A stretch of 64,000 nucleotides of DNA from Rathayibacter caricis DSM 15933 (lineage in GTDB: Bacteria; Actinomycetota; Actinomycetes; Actinomycetales; Microbacteriaceae), in the NCBI RefSeq assembly GCF_003044275.1, contig NZ_PZPL01000001.1:372001-436000 (forward strand). Direction: 5' to 3'. How positions within the stretch are numbered: position 1 is the first letter of the stretch; every line of letters begins with the position of its first letter. This document shows positions 17,150 through 25,163 of this stretch, piece by piece. Under the pieces are notes generated by a model, which was given only the letters and a program-made list of their open reading frames with translations, ran no database searches and was not told where the DNA came from. Both the position numbers and the translations under genes were made by a program.

Positions 17150-18205
17150 ATGGCACGCACGCGCATCACCTGGGTGGATACGGCGAAGGGGATCGCCATC
17201 ATCCTGGTCGCCCTCGCGCACTCGGTGCAGTGGACGATCTCGGCCGGCATCGCCCCGCGGGCCTGGGACGACATCAACCTGCTCCTGATCGTCTTCCGCA
17301 TGCCGCTGTTCTTCCTCGCCTCCGGGCTCTTCGCGGGCTCGGTGCTCAAGCGCTCGTGGCGCGAGCTCTGGCGCTCGCGCCTCAGCCTCCTCGTCTGGGC
17401 GTTCCTGCTGTGGACGCTCGTGCGGTTCCTCTTCTTCACCGTGGTCCCGAACCCCGGAGGAACCGACGAGACGAACCCGATCGACCTGCTGCTGTCGCCG
17501 CTCATGCCGCACAACGGGCTCTGGTTCCTCTACGCCCTCACCATCTTCTTCGTGCTCGCGAAGCTGGCCGACGGACGCGTCGACTGGCGCGTGCAGGTGG
17601 GCATCGCGACCGCGATCGCCGTGGCCTGGTACGCGATCCGCTCCACGACGTCGGAGGGGACCGGCAACATCGCCTGGGACGGCATGTCCCGCTACCTGAT
17701 GTTCTTCCTGATCGGGCTGCACCTGCGCACGGCGATCCTCGCGTTCGTCGAGCGCCGCGGACTGCTGAGCGGGATCGGCTTCGGCGTGCTCTTCCTGGTG
17801 GCCGCGGCCGGCATCCTCGTCGCCCGCGGACCGTTCCCGCTGCTCACCGTGGGCCTCGTGCTCGTGAGCGTGCTCGCGGTCCTCGCCGGCCTCGTCCTCG
17901 CGCGCTTCCTCTCGGGAGTGCGCGCCGCCGACTGGATCACGTACATCGGCCGCAACACCCTGCCGGTCTACGTGGTGCACGTGCTGTTCGTCTCGCTGAC
18001 CACGAGCTTCCTGCTGCTCTTCGAGGGGCAGCGCTGGCTGGACGCCATCGGGCCGGCCGTGCCCCTGATCGTCTGCGGCGTCGCGGTCGCGGCGGCGCTC
18101 GGCTACTGGCGCCTCACCCGCGATGTCCCGGTGCTGAAGTACGGCTTCCAGGCGCCGCGCTGGTTCTCGGGCAGCCGCGAGAGCGTGGAGTCGCGCTCGG
18201 TCTGA
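17150..18205 (+). CDS. Acyltransferase-3 family membrane protein
   Basis: 351 residues from ATG 17150 with GAGGGA upstream. About ten transmembrane helices. The family signature appears at the N-terminus as WVDTAKGIAIILVALAHSV, with the conserved catalytic-type histidine in the first helix, followed by FRMPLFFLASGLF and later YIGRNTLPVYVVHVLF. Acyltransferase-3 proteins O-acylate surface glycans or small molecules using acyl-CoA. The gene diverges from the SGNH hydrolase gene. The natural acceptor is unknown. Confidence 0.9.
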   Translation: MARTRITWVDTAKGIAIILVALAHSVQWTISAGIAPRAWDDINLLLIVFRMPLFFLASGLFAGSVLKRSWRELWRSRLSLLVWAFLLWTLVRFLFFTVVPNPGGTDETNPIDLLLSPLMPHNGLWFLYALTIFFVLAKLADGRVDWRVQVGIATAIAVAWYAIRSTTSEGTGNIAWDGMSRYLMFFLIGLHLRTAILAFVERRGLLSGIGFGVLFLVAAAGILVARGPFPLLTVGLVLVSVLAVLAGLVLARFLSGVRAADWITYIGRNTLPVYVVHVLFVSLTTSFLLLFEGQRWLDAIGPAVPLIVCGVAVAAALGYWRLTRDVPVLKYGFQAPRWFSGSRESVESRSV

Positions 18206-18215
18206 GCGCCGGGAG

Positions 18216-18878
18216 TCAGTCCGCGTCGAGGACCTCGAGCACCGCTCCGGTCAGGCTCTCCTCGATGTGCGCCCGCGCCAGGGCCGCGGCTCCCTCGACG
18301 TCGCCGGCGACGACCAGGTCGAGCAGCTCGCCGTGCTGGCGGTGGTCGACGGTGCGCGGCTCGTCCCCCGACGGCAGCTCGAGCCCCCTCCGCCGGTACC
18401 GGTCGGACTTCGCCCACAGGTCGTCGAGGAGCCGTACCAGCGCGGCGTTGTGCGAGGCCCGGTACACGGCGCGGTGGAACGCGGAGTGGGCGAGGATCGC
18501 CTCCTCCCCCTCCTCGCGCGTGACGGGTCGGAGGGCGGCGGCGGCCTCGCGCATCCGCTCGAGGTCCTCCTCGGTGCGGCGCTCTGCGGCGAGCGCCGTC
18601 GCGGCCGGCTCCAGGGCGAGGCGCACCTCGAACAGCTCGCGCCCCTCCTCCGCACTGAGCCCGGCGACCCGCACGTCGCGGTGGGCGTCGAGCTCGACGA
18701 GGCCCTCGCTGGCGAGCCGTCGGAGCGCCTCGCGCACGGGGGTGATGCTCATGCTCAGGTCCTCGGCGAGCTCGTACTGCGGCACGCGGGTCCCGGCGGC
18801 CAGATCGCCCATCAGGATGCGGCGGCGCACCTCGCTGTAGGCGACGTCGCCCTTGCTGGAGAAGACGGTGACGGTCAC
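18216..18878 (-). CDS. GntR family regulator, FCD (FadR) subfamily
   Basis: 220 residues from a GTG with AGGAAG upstream. N-terminal GntR winged HTH with AGTRVPQYELAEDLSMSI and TPVREALRRLASEGLVEL, then an all-helical FCD domain with the metal-site pattern (FEVRLALEPAA, HSAFHRAVYRASHN, DHRQHGELLDLV). It diverges from the tartrate-dehydratase-like gene; a 14-bp palindrome between them is its likely operator. A dicarboxylic or sugar acid is the probable effector. Confidence 0.92.
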   Translation of the reverse strand: MTVTVFSSKGDVAYSEVRRRILMGDLAAGTRVPQYELAEDLSMSITPVREALRRLASEGLVELDAHRDVRVAGLSAEEGRELFEVRLALEPAATALAAERRTEEDLERMREAAAALRPVTREEGEEAILAHSAFHRAVYRASHNAALVRLLDDLWAKSDRYRRRGLELPSGDEPRTVDHRQHGELLDLVVAGDVEGAAALARAHIEESLTGAVLEVLDAD

Positions 18879-18932
18879 GGTTCTCGCTTCCTGTCTTGCG
18901 GCCCGGAGGCTCTCAGCATACGGTGGTGCTCA

Positions 18933-18946
18933 CATCTTATAAGATG
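18933..18946. promoter_or_regulatory. Palindromic GntR/FCD operator
   Basis: Perfect palindrome CATCTTATAAGATG, midway between the gntR start (18878) and the dehydratase start (18971). The TTATAA core is AT-rich and typical of FCD-type GntR sites. It lies just upstream of the dehydratase ribosome binding site, so bound protein would block transcription of the plus-strand gene. Confidence 0.75.
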
Positions 18947-18970
18947 CATTCAACAATCGGAGGAGAACTC

Positions 18971-20137
18971 GTGAAGATCGTCGCCGCCCACGTCGGAACC
19001 ATCCCCATCAGCTCGTCGATGCGCAACGCGTACATCGACTTCTCGAAGATGGACAGCTCGATCATCGCTCTGGTGAGCGACGTCGTCGTCGACGGGAAGC
19101 CGCTCGTCGGCTACGGATTCAGCTCGAACGGCCGCTACAACGCCACGCCCATCATCCGGGAGCGCCTGCTCCCCCGCCTCCTGGCCGCCTCGGACGACGA
19201 GCTGCACGACGAGAGCGGCGAGTTCTCACCGACGAAGGCGTGGACCGTGATGATGGCCAACGAGAAGCCCGGCGGTCACGGCGAGCGCTCGGTCGCGGTC
19301 GGCGTCGTGGACATGGCGCTGCACGACCTCGTCGCGAAGGCCGCGGGCGTCCCCCTCTACCGGTGGATCTCGGACCACTACGGCGACGGCTCCCCCGACG
19401 ACGACGTCTTCGTCTACGCCGCCGGCGGCTACTACGCGCCGGGTAAGACCACCCGCGACCTGCAGGACGAGATGCGCCGCTTCCTCGACTCCGGCTACGA
19501 GGTCGTGAAGATGAAGATCGGCGGCACCGATCTCGCCGACGACCTCGAGCGCATCGAGGCGGTCATCGACGTCCTCGGCGGAGACGGCTCTCGCCTCGCC
19601 GTCGACGTGAACGGCAAGTTCGACCTCGCCACCGCGCTCGAGTACGGCCGCGCGATCGAGCCCTACGACCTGTTCTGGTACGAGGAGGTGGGCGACCCGC
19701 TGGACTACGCGCTGAACGCCACCCTCTCGGAGCACTACTCCAAGCCCATCGCCACCGGCGAGAACCTCTTCTCGATGCAGGACGCCCGCAATCTGCTCCG
19801 GCACGGAGGCATGCGCCCCGACCGCGACTACATCCAGGTCGACCCGGCGCTGTCGTACGGGCTGGTCGAGTACCTCCGCGTGCAGGAGGAGCTCGCCCGG
19901 CACGGCTGGTCCTCGCGCCGCTGCGTCCCGCACGGCGGGCACCAGTTCTCCCTCCACATCGCCGCCGCGCTGCACCTGGGCGGCAACGAGTCCTACCCGG
20001 GCGAGTTCCAGCCCACCGGCGGCTTCACCGACGACGCCGTGATCGAGGGCAGCCGCGTCGCGCCTGGCGAGCTGCCCGGGATCGGTCTCGAGGGCAAGAG
20101 CGCGTTCTTCCGCATCCTGCAGGACCTGGTGGAGTGA
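18971..20137 (+). CDS. D-tartrate dehydratase-like enolase-superfamily enzyme
   Basis: 388 residues from GTG 18971, chosen for the GGAGGAGA site upstream. Mandelate-racemase-subgroup enolase fold. KMK of the catalytic lysine pair is at residues 180-182, metal ligands are Asp212 (DVNGKF), Glu238 (WYEEVGD) and Glu264 (TGENLF), and a histidine is at PHGGH (321-324). From memory of the family, spacing and long stretches (GRYNATPIIRER, YAAGGYYAPGK, LFWYEEVGDPLDYAL, GGNESYP) follow the Bradyrhizobium D-tartrate dehydratase closely. It would convert D-tartrate to oxaloacetate. No tartrate transporter is adjacent, so substrate remains an inference. Confidence 0.88.
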   Translation: MKIVAAHVGTIPISSSMRNAYIDFSKMDSSIIALVSDVVVDGKPLVGYGFSSNGRYNATPIIRERLLPRLLAASDDELHDESGEFSPTKAWTVMMANEKPGGHGERSVAVGVVDMALHDLVAKAAGVPLYRWISDHYGDGSPDDDVFVYAAGGYYAPGKTTRDLQDEMRRFLDSGYEVVKMKIGGTDLADDLERIEAVIDVLGGDGSRLAVDVNGKFDLATALEYGRAIEPYDLFWYEEVGDPLDYALNATLSEHYSKPIATGENLFSMQDARNLLRHGGMRPDRDYIQVDPALSYGLVEYLRVQEELARHGWSSRRCVPHGGHQFSLHIAAALHLGGNESYPGEFQPTGGFTDDAVIEGSRVAPGELPGIGLEGKSAFFRILQDLVE

Positions 20138-20177
20138 CCCGGACCCCGGCGACCCCGGCGAACGCGGCGCCACCGCG

Positions 20178-21509
20178 CTACGACGCGGAGGCGTTCCCGG
20201 CCCTGCCGTACTGGTACGGCACGCCGAGGTGCTCCCGGAGGGTGTCCCCCTCGTAGTCGCGGTGGAAGAGCCCCCGCTCCTGCAGCAGCGGCACCACTCC
20301 GTCGACGAACGCGTCGATGCCGTCCTCGTAGACGTCCGGGTTGAGCCAGAACCCGTCGCAGGCGCCCGCCTCGAACCACTCCTGCATGTGGTCGGCGGTG
20401 AGCTGCGGAGGGCCGACGGGGGCCGGGTGGTAGTCGATCACGCCGTGGTACAGGATGTCGCGGACGCTCCATCCCTCCCGGGCCAGTCGCAGGGCGGTCG
20501 CGGACCGCGGGTCCGACGCCGCGGCTCGAGCGCCTGCGAGCGACGACGCACTGAGAGGCCGGTCGAGGTCGGCCGTGGACAGCGGGACGCCGAGCATCAT
20601 CCCCAGATAGCCGATCTGCTGGGGGATCTGCGGCTCGACGAAGCGGCCGCGCCGGTCGAGCGCCTCGCGCGTCGTGGGGGCGAGGGTCGGGCTGATCCCC
20701 GCGAAGTACGTGATGTCGTCGGGGTCGCGGCCCGCCTCCTCCGCGGCCCGCCGGATGTTCGAGCGCTGGCGGATCGAATCGGCGATGGAGTGGGTGTTCC
20801 CGATCACGCCGTTCGCGAAGCGGCCCGCCAGCGCGAGGCTGTGGGGGCTCTGGCCGGCGTGGAAGACGACGGGCTGCCCCTGCGGGGAGGGAGGGATCTC
20901 GAGAGGGCCGCGCGAGGCCACGTACCGGCCGCCGAGGTCGATGGGCCGGATCTTCGCCAGGTCGGCGAAGACTCCCGACTCCTGGTCGGCGACCCAGGCG
21001 CCCTCCTCCCAGCTGCCCCAGAGGGCCTGGACGATCTCGACGACCTCGTGAGCGCGACCGTAGCGCTCGTCACGGCCGGCGATCGACGTGCCGAAGTTGG
21101 CCGCGGAGACCTCGTCGGACGTGGTGATCGCGTTCCATCCGATGCGACCGCCGCTGATCACGTCGAGGGTCTTCAGCTGACGAGCCAGGTTGTACGGCTC
21201 GTGGAACGTCGTCGATGCGGTTGACACGAACCCGATCTTCCGGGTCTCCCGAGCCATCACGGCCATGAGGATGAAGGGATCCATCGTGAGCATGGGCGAG
21301 TCCTGGTCGGACCGCTGGCTCTGCGAGAGGAAGTCGGGCAGGAAGAGGAACTGGAACTTCCCGCGTTCCGCCGCCTGCGCGTACCGCACGTACGCGTCGG
21401 CGTTCGTGTAGTTGCGCGGGTCGACCTGGGGCGCGCGCCACGCCAGCGTCGGCGCCCCGTACCCGTTGCCCAGCTGCATGCTGATCAGCATCTTCTTCTG
21501 TTCCGTCAC
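20178..21509 (-). CDS. LLM-class flavin-dependent monooxygenase, second paralogue
   Basis: 443 residues from a GTG with AAGGAG 9 bases upstream. NtaA/SnaA/DszA type: LAWRAPQVDPRNYTNADAY, RYAQAAERGKFQFLF, GFVSTASTTFHEPYNLARQL and GRIGWNAITTSD. It has the same length and is collinear with the enzyme at 7319-8650, differing mainly in the segment after FLFLPDF and at the C-terminus. It is third in a merR-MFS-monooxygenase run on the minus strand and converges on the dehydratase gene. A separate FMN reductase is required and is not encoded here. It probably acts in oxidation of an imported or toxic small molecule. Confidence 0.93.
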   Translation of the reverse strand: MTEQKKMLISMQLGNGYGAPTLAWRAPQVDPRNYTNADAYVRYAQAAERGKFQFLFLPDFLSQSQRSDQDSPMLTMDPFILMAVMARETRKIGFVSTASTTFHEPYNLARQLKTLDVISGGRIGWNAITTSDEVSAANFGTSIAGRDERYGRAHEVVEIVQALWGSWEEGAWVADQESGVFADLAKIRPIDLGGRYVASRGPLEIPPSPQGQPVVFHAGQSPHSLALAGRFANGVIGNTHSIADSIRQRSNIRRAAEEAGRDPDDITYFAGISPTLAPTTREALDRRGRFVEPQIPQQIGYLGMMLGVPLSTADLDRPLSASSLAGARAAASDPRSATALRLAREGWSVRDILYHGVIDYHPAPVGPPQLTADHMQEWFEAGACDGFWLNPDVYEDGIDAFVDGVVPLLQERGLFHRDYEGDTLREHLGVPYQYGRAGNASAS

Positions 21510-21564
21510 GAGTGCGACTCCTTCTCTGCGTTCAGTTCTCTCGGCATCGACGATCCGGTCGTGC

Positions 21565-22773
21565 TCACGACCGGTCCGTCCGGTGCGCGGCGGGGAACGC
21601 GTGTCGTCGTCCCGCCGCGACGATGACGAGGACGAGCAGGAGCAGCGTCACCGTCGCGACGGGCAGGGCGCCTGCCCCGAAGCCGGTCAGGACGAGTCCG
21701 CCGAGGATCCCGCCCAGCGCGATCCCCAGGTTCAGGCCCGTGACGAGGACCGACTGCGCGGCGTCGACGGCGGTGCCGGACGCGTTCGTCAGAGCGGTCT
21801 GCTGCAGAGTCCCCGATCCGCCGAAGGCCGCCCCCCACGCGATGACGCTGATCACGACCAGGACGGGCGCGCTCATCGCCACTGCGAGCACCGACACCGC
21901 GAGCGCGAACACCGCGGTGCTGACCAGCATGAGCAGGCGCAGATGCCGGTCGATCAGCAGTCCGATCGCCCAGAGACCGACGAGAGCCGACACGCCGAAC
22001 ACCAGGAGCACCGCGCTGACCGAGCCGCCCATCCCCGCGAGAGCGAGGAACGGCGCGATGTACGTGTACAGCAGGGCGTGGCCGGAGAAGAAGAGCAGGG
22101 CGACCACGATGATCGGCAGGACACCGGGCAGACGGAGCGCCTGGAGCGCGGTCGTGCGCTCGTGCCGCTCCTGTCCGGGCAGAGGGGGGACCGCGGCCAG
22201 GACCCAGACCACCACGGCGGCCGTGATCACGGCCATGATCACGAACGTGAGGCGCCAGCCGACCGCGGTGGCGAGCACGGTCGCCGCCGGAGTGCCGAAC
22301 GCGAGGGCGATCGGGGTCCCGGACAGGCCGATCGTCAGGGCGCGCCCTCGCTGCGACGGATCGACGATGCGACCCACGTACCCCGCCAGGATCCCCCAGA
22401 GGACCCCGGCGAAGAGGCCCGCGACGAACCTCGCGGCCAGGGTCACGGCGAAGAACGGCGAGACCGCGACGATCAGGCTGGTCAGGACGTACCCGCCCAG
22501 GGCGATCACGAGCAGGCGGCGACGGGGCCATCCCATCGTCGCGCTGATGATCGGGATGGCACCCAGCAGTGCACCGAGAGCGTAGAAGGTGACCGTCTGC
22601 CCGGCGGTCGCGTCCTCCACGCCCAGGTCACTGCTCAGGGCGGGAAGGACGCCGGCGGGCAGCGTCTCGAGCATGACGGTCAGGAATCCGCTGGTCGCGA
22701 GGGCGAGGAGGGCATTGAGGGGAAGCCGCGCCGACGTGGACGGGGGCGCAGTGGAGGGGGCGTTCGTCGTCAT
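21565..22773 (-). CDS. MFS transporter, DHA1 (AraJ/YdhP-like) group
   Basis: 402 residues from ATG 22773; the frame extends 13 codons into the operator and is not used. Twelve transmembrane segments. The inter-helix-2/3 motif is changed to GWPRRRLLV, and the loop RIVDPSQRGRAL resembles sugar-efflux/arabinose-polymer exporters. It lies between the second merR gene and monooxygenase 2. Its promoter carries a MerR-type operator, so exporter and enzyme are probably induced together. The substrate may be the same compound handled by the monooxygenase. Confidence 0.9.
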   Translation of the reverse strand: MTTNAPSTAPPSTSARLPLNALLALATSGFLTVMLETLPAGVLPALSSDLGVEDATAGQTVTFYALGALLGAIPIISATMGWPRRRLLVIALGGYVLTSLIVAVSPFFAVTLAARFVAGLFAGVLWGILAGYVGRIVDPSQRGRALTIGLSGTPIALAFGTPAATVLATAVGWRLTFVIMAVITAAVVVWVLAAVPPLPGQERHERTTALQALRLPGVLPIIVVALLFFSGHALLYTYIAPFLALAGMGGSVSAVLLVFGVSALVGLWAIGLLIDRHLRLLMLVSTAVFALAVSVLAVAMSAPVLVVISVIAWGAAFGGSGTLQQTALTNASGTAVDAAQSVLVTGLNLGIALGGILGGLVLTGFGAGALPVATVTLLLLVLVIVAAGRRHAFPAAHRTDRS

Positions 22774-22787
22774 CCCCGCAGTCTGCA

Positions 22788-22813
22788 ACCTTGCCATTAG
22801 TGTCAAGGTCAAA
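22788..22813 (-). promoter_or_regulatory. MerR-type promoter/operator of the MFS-monooxygenase operon
   Basis: On the minus strand a TTGACC -35 box is followed by a 19-base spacer occupied by an imperfect palindrome with ends ACCTT/AAGGT and centre CATTAGTG (22788-22809). This is the same architecture as at 9234-9255 and 8774-8797, with the long spacer expected for MerR activation by DNA untwisting. Confidence 0.75.
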
Positions 22814-22874
22814 TCGTCGAGGACCTGGAGCCGCCCCGGAGGACCGGGTCGGCGACGACGAGCAGCCGGACGGT

Positions 22875-23252
22875 TCAGACCGGACGAGCGCCGAGCACGT
22901 CGTCGATGGCGGAGATGTACCGATCGATCGCCGCGCGGTTCTCGGACAGGACGCGGATGTTCTCGGCCATGCGCTCCCGCTGCCGCACCAGCGTCTCCCG
23001 GAGTCTCGGGTCCGGATCGGCGGGAACCTCGGAGCCCGTGCTGTCGAAGCAGGGCAGGATCTCGCCGATCACCCGGGTGGGGATCCCAGCGTCGAGCAGC
23101 CCGCGGATCTTGACGACCCGGTCGATGAGGTAGTCGTCGTAGTCGCGGTACCCGTTGTGCAGGCGCACGGGCTGGATGAGCCCCTGCGCCTCGTAGTAGC
23201 GCAGCATGCGCGCGGGCACACCGGTCCGAGTCGCGAGTTCCCCGATCCTCAC
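22875..23252 (-). CDS. MerR family transcriptional regulator, second paralogue
   Basis: 125 residues. The first 68 residues are nearly the same as those of the MerR protein at 8826-9212 (MRIGELATRTGVPARMLRYY, then NGYRDYDDYLIDRV), including the recognition helix and Cys68 in ILPC; the C-terminal effector part differs. Located upstream of the MFS and monooxygenase genes on the same strand. Near-identical DNA-binding halves and shared operators suggest cross-talk between the two modules. Confidence 0.92.
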   Translation of the reverse strand: MRIGELATRTGVPARMLRYYEAQGLIQPVRLHNGYRDYDDYLIDRVVKIRGLLDAGIPTRVIGEILPCFDSTGSEVPADPDPRLRETLVRQRERMAENIRVLSENRAAIDRYISAIDDVLGARPV

Positions 23253-23267
23253 TCGTTGCCCCTTCTC

Positions 23268-23289
23268 ACGGTGACACTGATGTCAAGGT
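23268..23289 (-). promoter_or_regulatory. MerR-type operator upstream of the second merR gene
   Basis: 22-bp imperfect palindrome with TGACA-ctga-TGTCA core and an AAGGT right end, 15 bases upstream of the merR start. It is the fourth and most divergent member of the operator set. Confidence 0.6.
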
Positions 23290-23393
23290 CGAGGGTATCA
23301 AGTGCGGATCGGTGCGCGGCGCGTCTCAGGAAGAGGGAGCCCGTCGCGCCCCTCGCCCTTGACCGGATGCTCCCTCCGTTTTATGCTAGACGT

Positions 23394-23416
23394 AATACGG
23401 AGACAGCATCCGTATT
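23394..23416. promoter_or_regulatory. TetR operator, perfect inverted repeat
   Basis: AATACGGA and TCCGTATT separated by 7 bases, 33 bases before the tetR start. It is the probable autoregulatory site of the TetR protein that follows and of its operon. Confidence 0.75.
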
Positions 23417-23449
23417 CGAGAGGATCCCGATCATGACACCCAGACGCCG

Positions 23450-24031
23450 ATGACGGCCGCCGGAACCCGCAAGCCCCGTGCGGACGTGCAGCGCAACCGC
23501 ACGGCACTGCTCGACACCGCCCAGCGTCACTTCCGTGAGCACGGCATCGACACCTCCCTCGAGGCCATCGCCCGGGAGACGGGAGTCGGTCCCGCGACTC
23601 TGTACCGCCACTTCCCCCACCGCGACGAGCTGCTGGCGGCCGTCCTGCAGCAGAACTCCGCCGAGCTGGCCCTGCGTCGCTCCGAGATCGACAGGATCGA
23701 CGATCCGACGCAGGCCCTCGCGCACTGGCTGCAGGCACTGGAGGAGTACTTCAGTGCGTTCCGGGGGCTCCCGGGGCCCCTCATGTCGGCGGTGCAGCGC
23801 CCCGATCCCGACAACCCCCTCACGATCCCGTGCGATGCCCTGGTGCTCGCGACCGAGAACTACGTCCACGCCGCGCAGGACGCGGGCCGGATCCGATCCG
23901 CCGTCCGAGGCTCCGACCTGTTCCTCGCCGCGTGCTCCCTCGCCCTGATCAGGAGCAACGGCGCCGACGAGGAGTCCCTCGTCCGCCTCCGGTCCCTGAT
24001 CGCCTCCGGCTACCGGGAGGAGACCTCGTGA
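23450..24031 (+). CDS. TetR family transcriptional regulator
   Basis: 193 residues from ATG 23450. N-terminal TetR HTH (LLDTAQRHFREHGIDTSLEA, ARETGVGPATLYRHFPHRDE) and a helical ligand domain. The gene lacks a good ribosome binding site of its own. Instead a six-codon frame (MTPRRR) starts at ATG 23433 behind GAGAGGAT and stops at TGA 23451-23453, overlapping the tetR ATG, so translation may be coupled. It heads a cluster with an SMP-30 lactonase, an MFS exporter and an SDR, likely its targets. Confidence 0.92.
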   Translation: MTAAGTRKPRADVQRNRTALLDTAQRHFREHGIDTSLEAIARETGVGPATLYRHFPHRDELLAAVLQQNSAELALRRSEIDRIDDPTQALAHWLQALEEYFSAFRGLPGPLMSAVQRPDPDNPLTIPCDALVLATENYVHAAQDAGRIRSAVRGSDLFLAACSLALIRSNGADEESLVRLRSLIASGYREETS

Positions 24032-24993
24032 CCGCGCGTAATACCTCCCACCCCACCCGCCCCACCGACGAGGAGACCTCCGTGACCCGCCCGCCCCGCA
24101 TCCTGCCCGCCGAGAACCGCCGAGTCGTCGCCCAGGGAGGCCTCGGATACCTCGAGGGCGCCCGCTGGCACGACGGAGCGCTGTGGTTCTCGGACATGAC
24201 CCGCGGGATGATCTGCCGGCTCACTCCGGAGGGCGTCGTCGAGGACGTCGTCGAGGTGCCGGGACGGCCGTCGGGACTGGGCTTCGCCCCCGACGGATCG
24301 CCGATGGTCGTCTCCATCCTCGACGGTCGGCTGCTGCGCGTCGGGCCGGACGGCCTCGAGGAGCTCGCCGACCTCTCCGAGGTCGCGTTCCACCCCAACG
24401 ACATGGCGGTGGACCGCGAGGGGCGCGCGTACGTCGGACCGCAGGGCTACGTGTTCGGGAGCGAGCCGATCGGAGTGGGCCTGATCATCCGCCACCCCGA
24501 CGGACGCATCGAGACCGGCGGTGAGGATCTGATCTTCCCCAACGGGATCGCGATCTCCGGCGACGGCCGCACGCTCGTCGTGGCGGAGTCCTTCAGCGCG
24601 CCCCGGGCACGGCTCACGGCCTTCGACATCGAGGACGGAGGCGGCCTGACGAACCAGCGCGTGTTCGCCGAGTTCGGCTCTCCCGACATCGAGTCCGTGG
24701 ACGGCATCGGCATCGACAGCGAGGGCGCCGTCTGGGCGGGGTTCCCCTGGATCGGCGAGTTCCGCCGCGTCCTGGAGGGCGGCGAGGTCACCGACGTCAT
24801 CCGGATCGAGCCCGACACCACCGCCTACCCGGACGGCGGGACGTTCGCCGTCGACGCGGTCCTCGGCGGACCCGATCTGCGGACCCTCTACCTCCTCATC
24901 TCCGACACCAACCCCGAACGACTCGTCGCGGGCTTCCAGGCCGAGGGCCGCATCGAGGCCATCGAGGTCGACGTCGCCGGCATCCCCGGCTGA
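24028..24993 (+). CDS. SMP-30/gluconolactonase family protein
   Basis: 321 residues from GTG 24028, which overlaps the tetR stop (GTGA) and follows GGGAGGAGACCTC. A second GTG at 24082 preceded by the nearly duplicated GAGGAGACCTCC gives 303 residues and is an equally good start. Six-bladed propeller with the SMP-30 metal-site loops: LEGARW (Glu), PNDMAVD, FPNGIAISGDG (Asn) and VDGIGIDSEGAVW (Asp). The family hydrolyses lactones, including sugar lactones and aryl lactones. Context with an SDR suggests oxidation of a sugar or alcohol to a lactone and then opening. Confidence 0.9.
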   Translation: MTARNTSHPTRPTDEETSVTRPPRILPAENRRVVAQGGLGYLEGARWHDGALWFSDMTRGMICRLTPEGVVEDVVEVPGRPSGLGFAPDGSPMVVSILDGRLLRVGPDGLEELADLSEVAFHPNDMAVDREGRAYVGPQGYVFGSEPIGVGLIIRHPDGRIETGGEDLIFPNGIAISGDGRTLVVAESFSAPRARLTAFDIEDGGGLTNQRVFAEFGSPDIESVDGIGIDSEGAVWAGFPWIGEFRRVLEGGEVTDVIRIEPDTTAYPDGGTFAVDAVLGGPDLRTLYLLISDTNPERLVAGFQAEGRIEAIEVDVAGIPG

Positions 24994-25163
24994 CCGGGCG
25001 GCACGACCCGCTGAGCGGATCCGGGCACACTCTCGGACCCGCACCCCTTCCGACCCGACCCGGGTCCCTTCGGCGCGCCCGCACGGGCGCCTCCTCCCCC
25101 TCCGCGCACCGCTCCGGCAGCGCCCCCTCCCCGACCCGCACGGCTCGACAGCCGAGGAACTCC

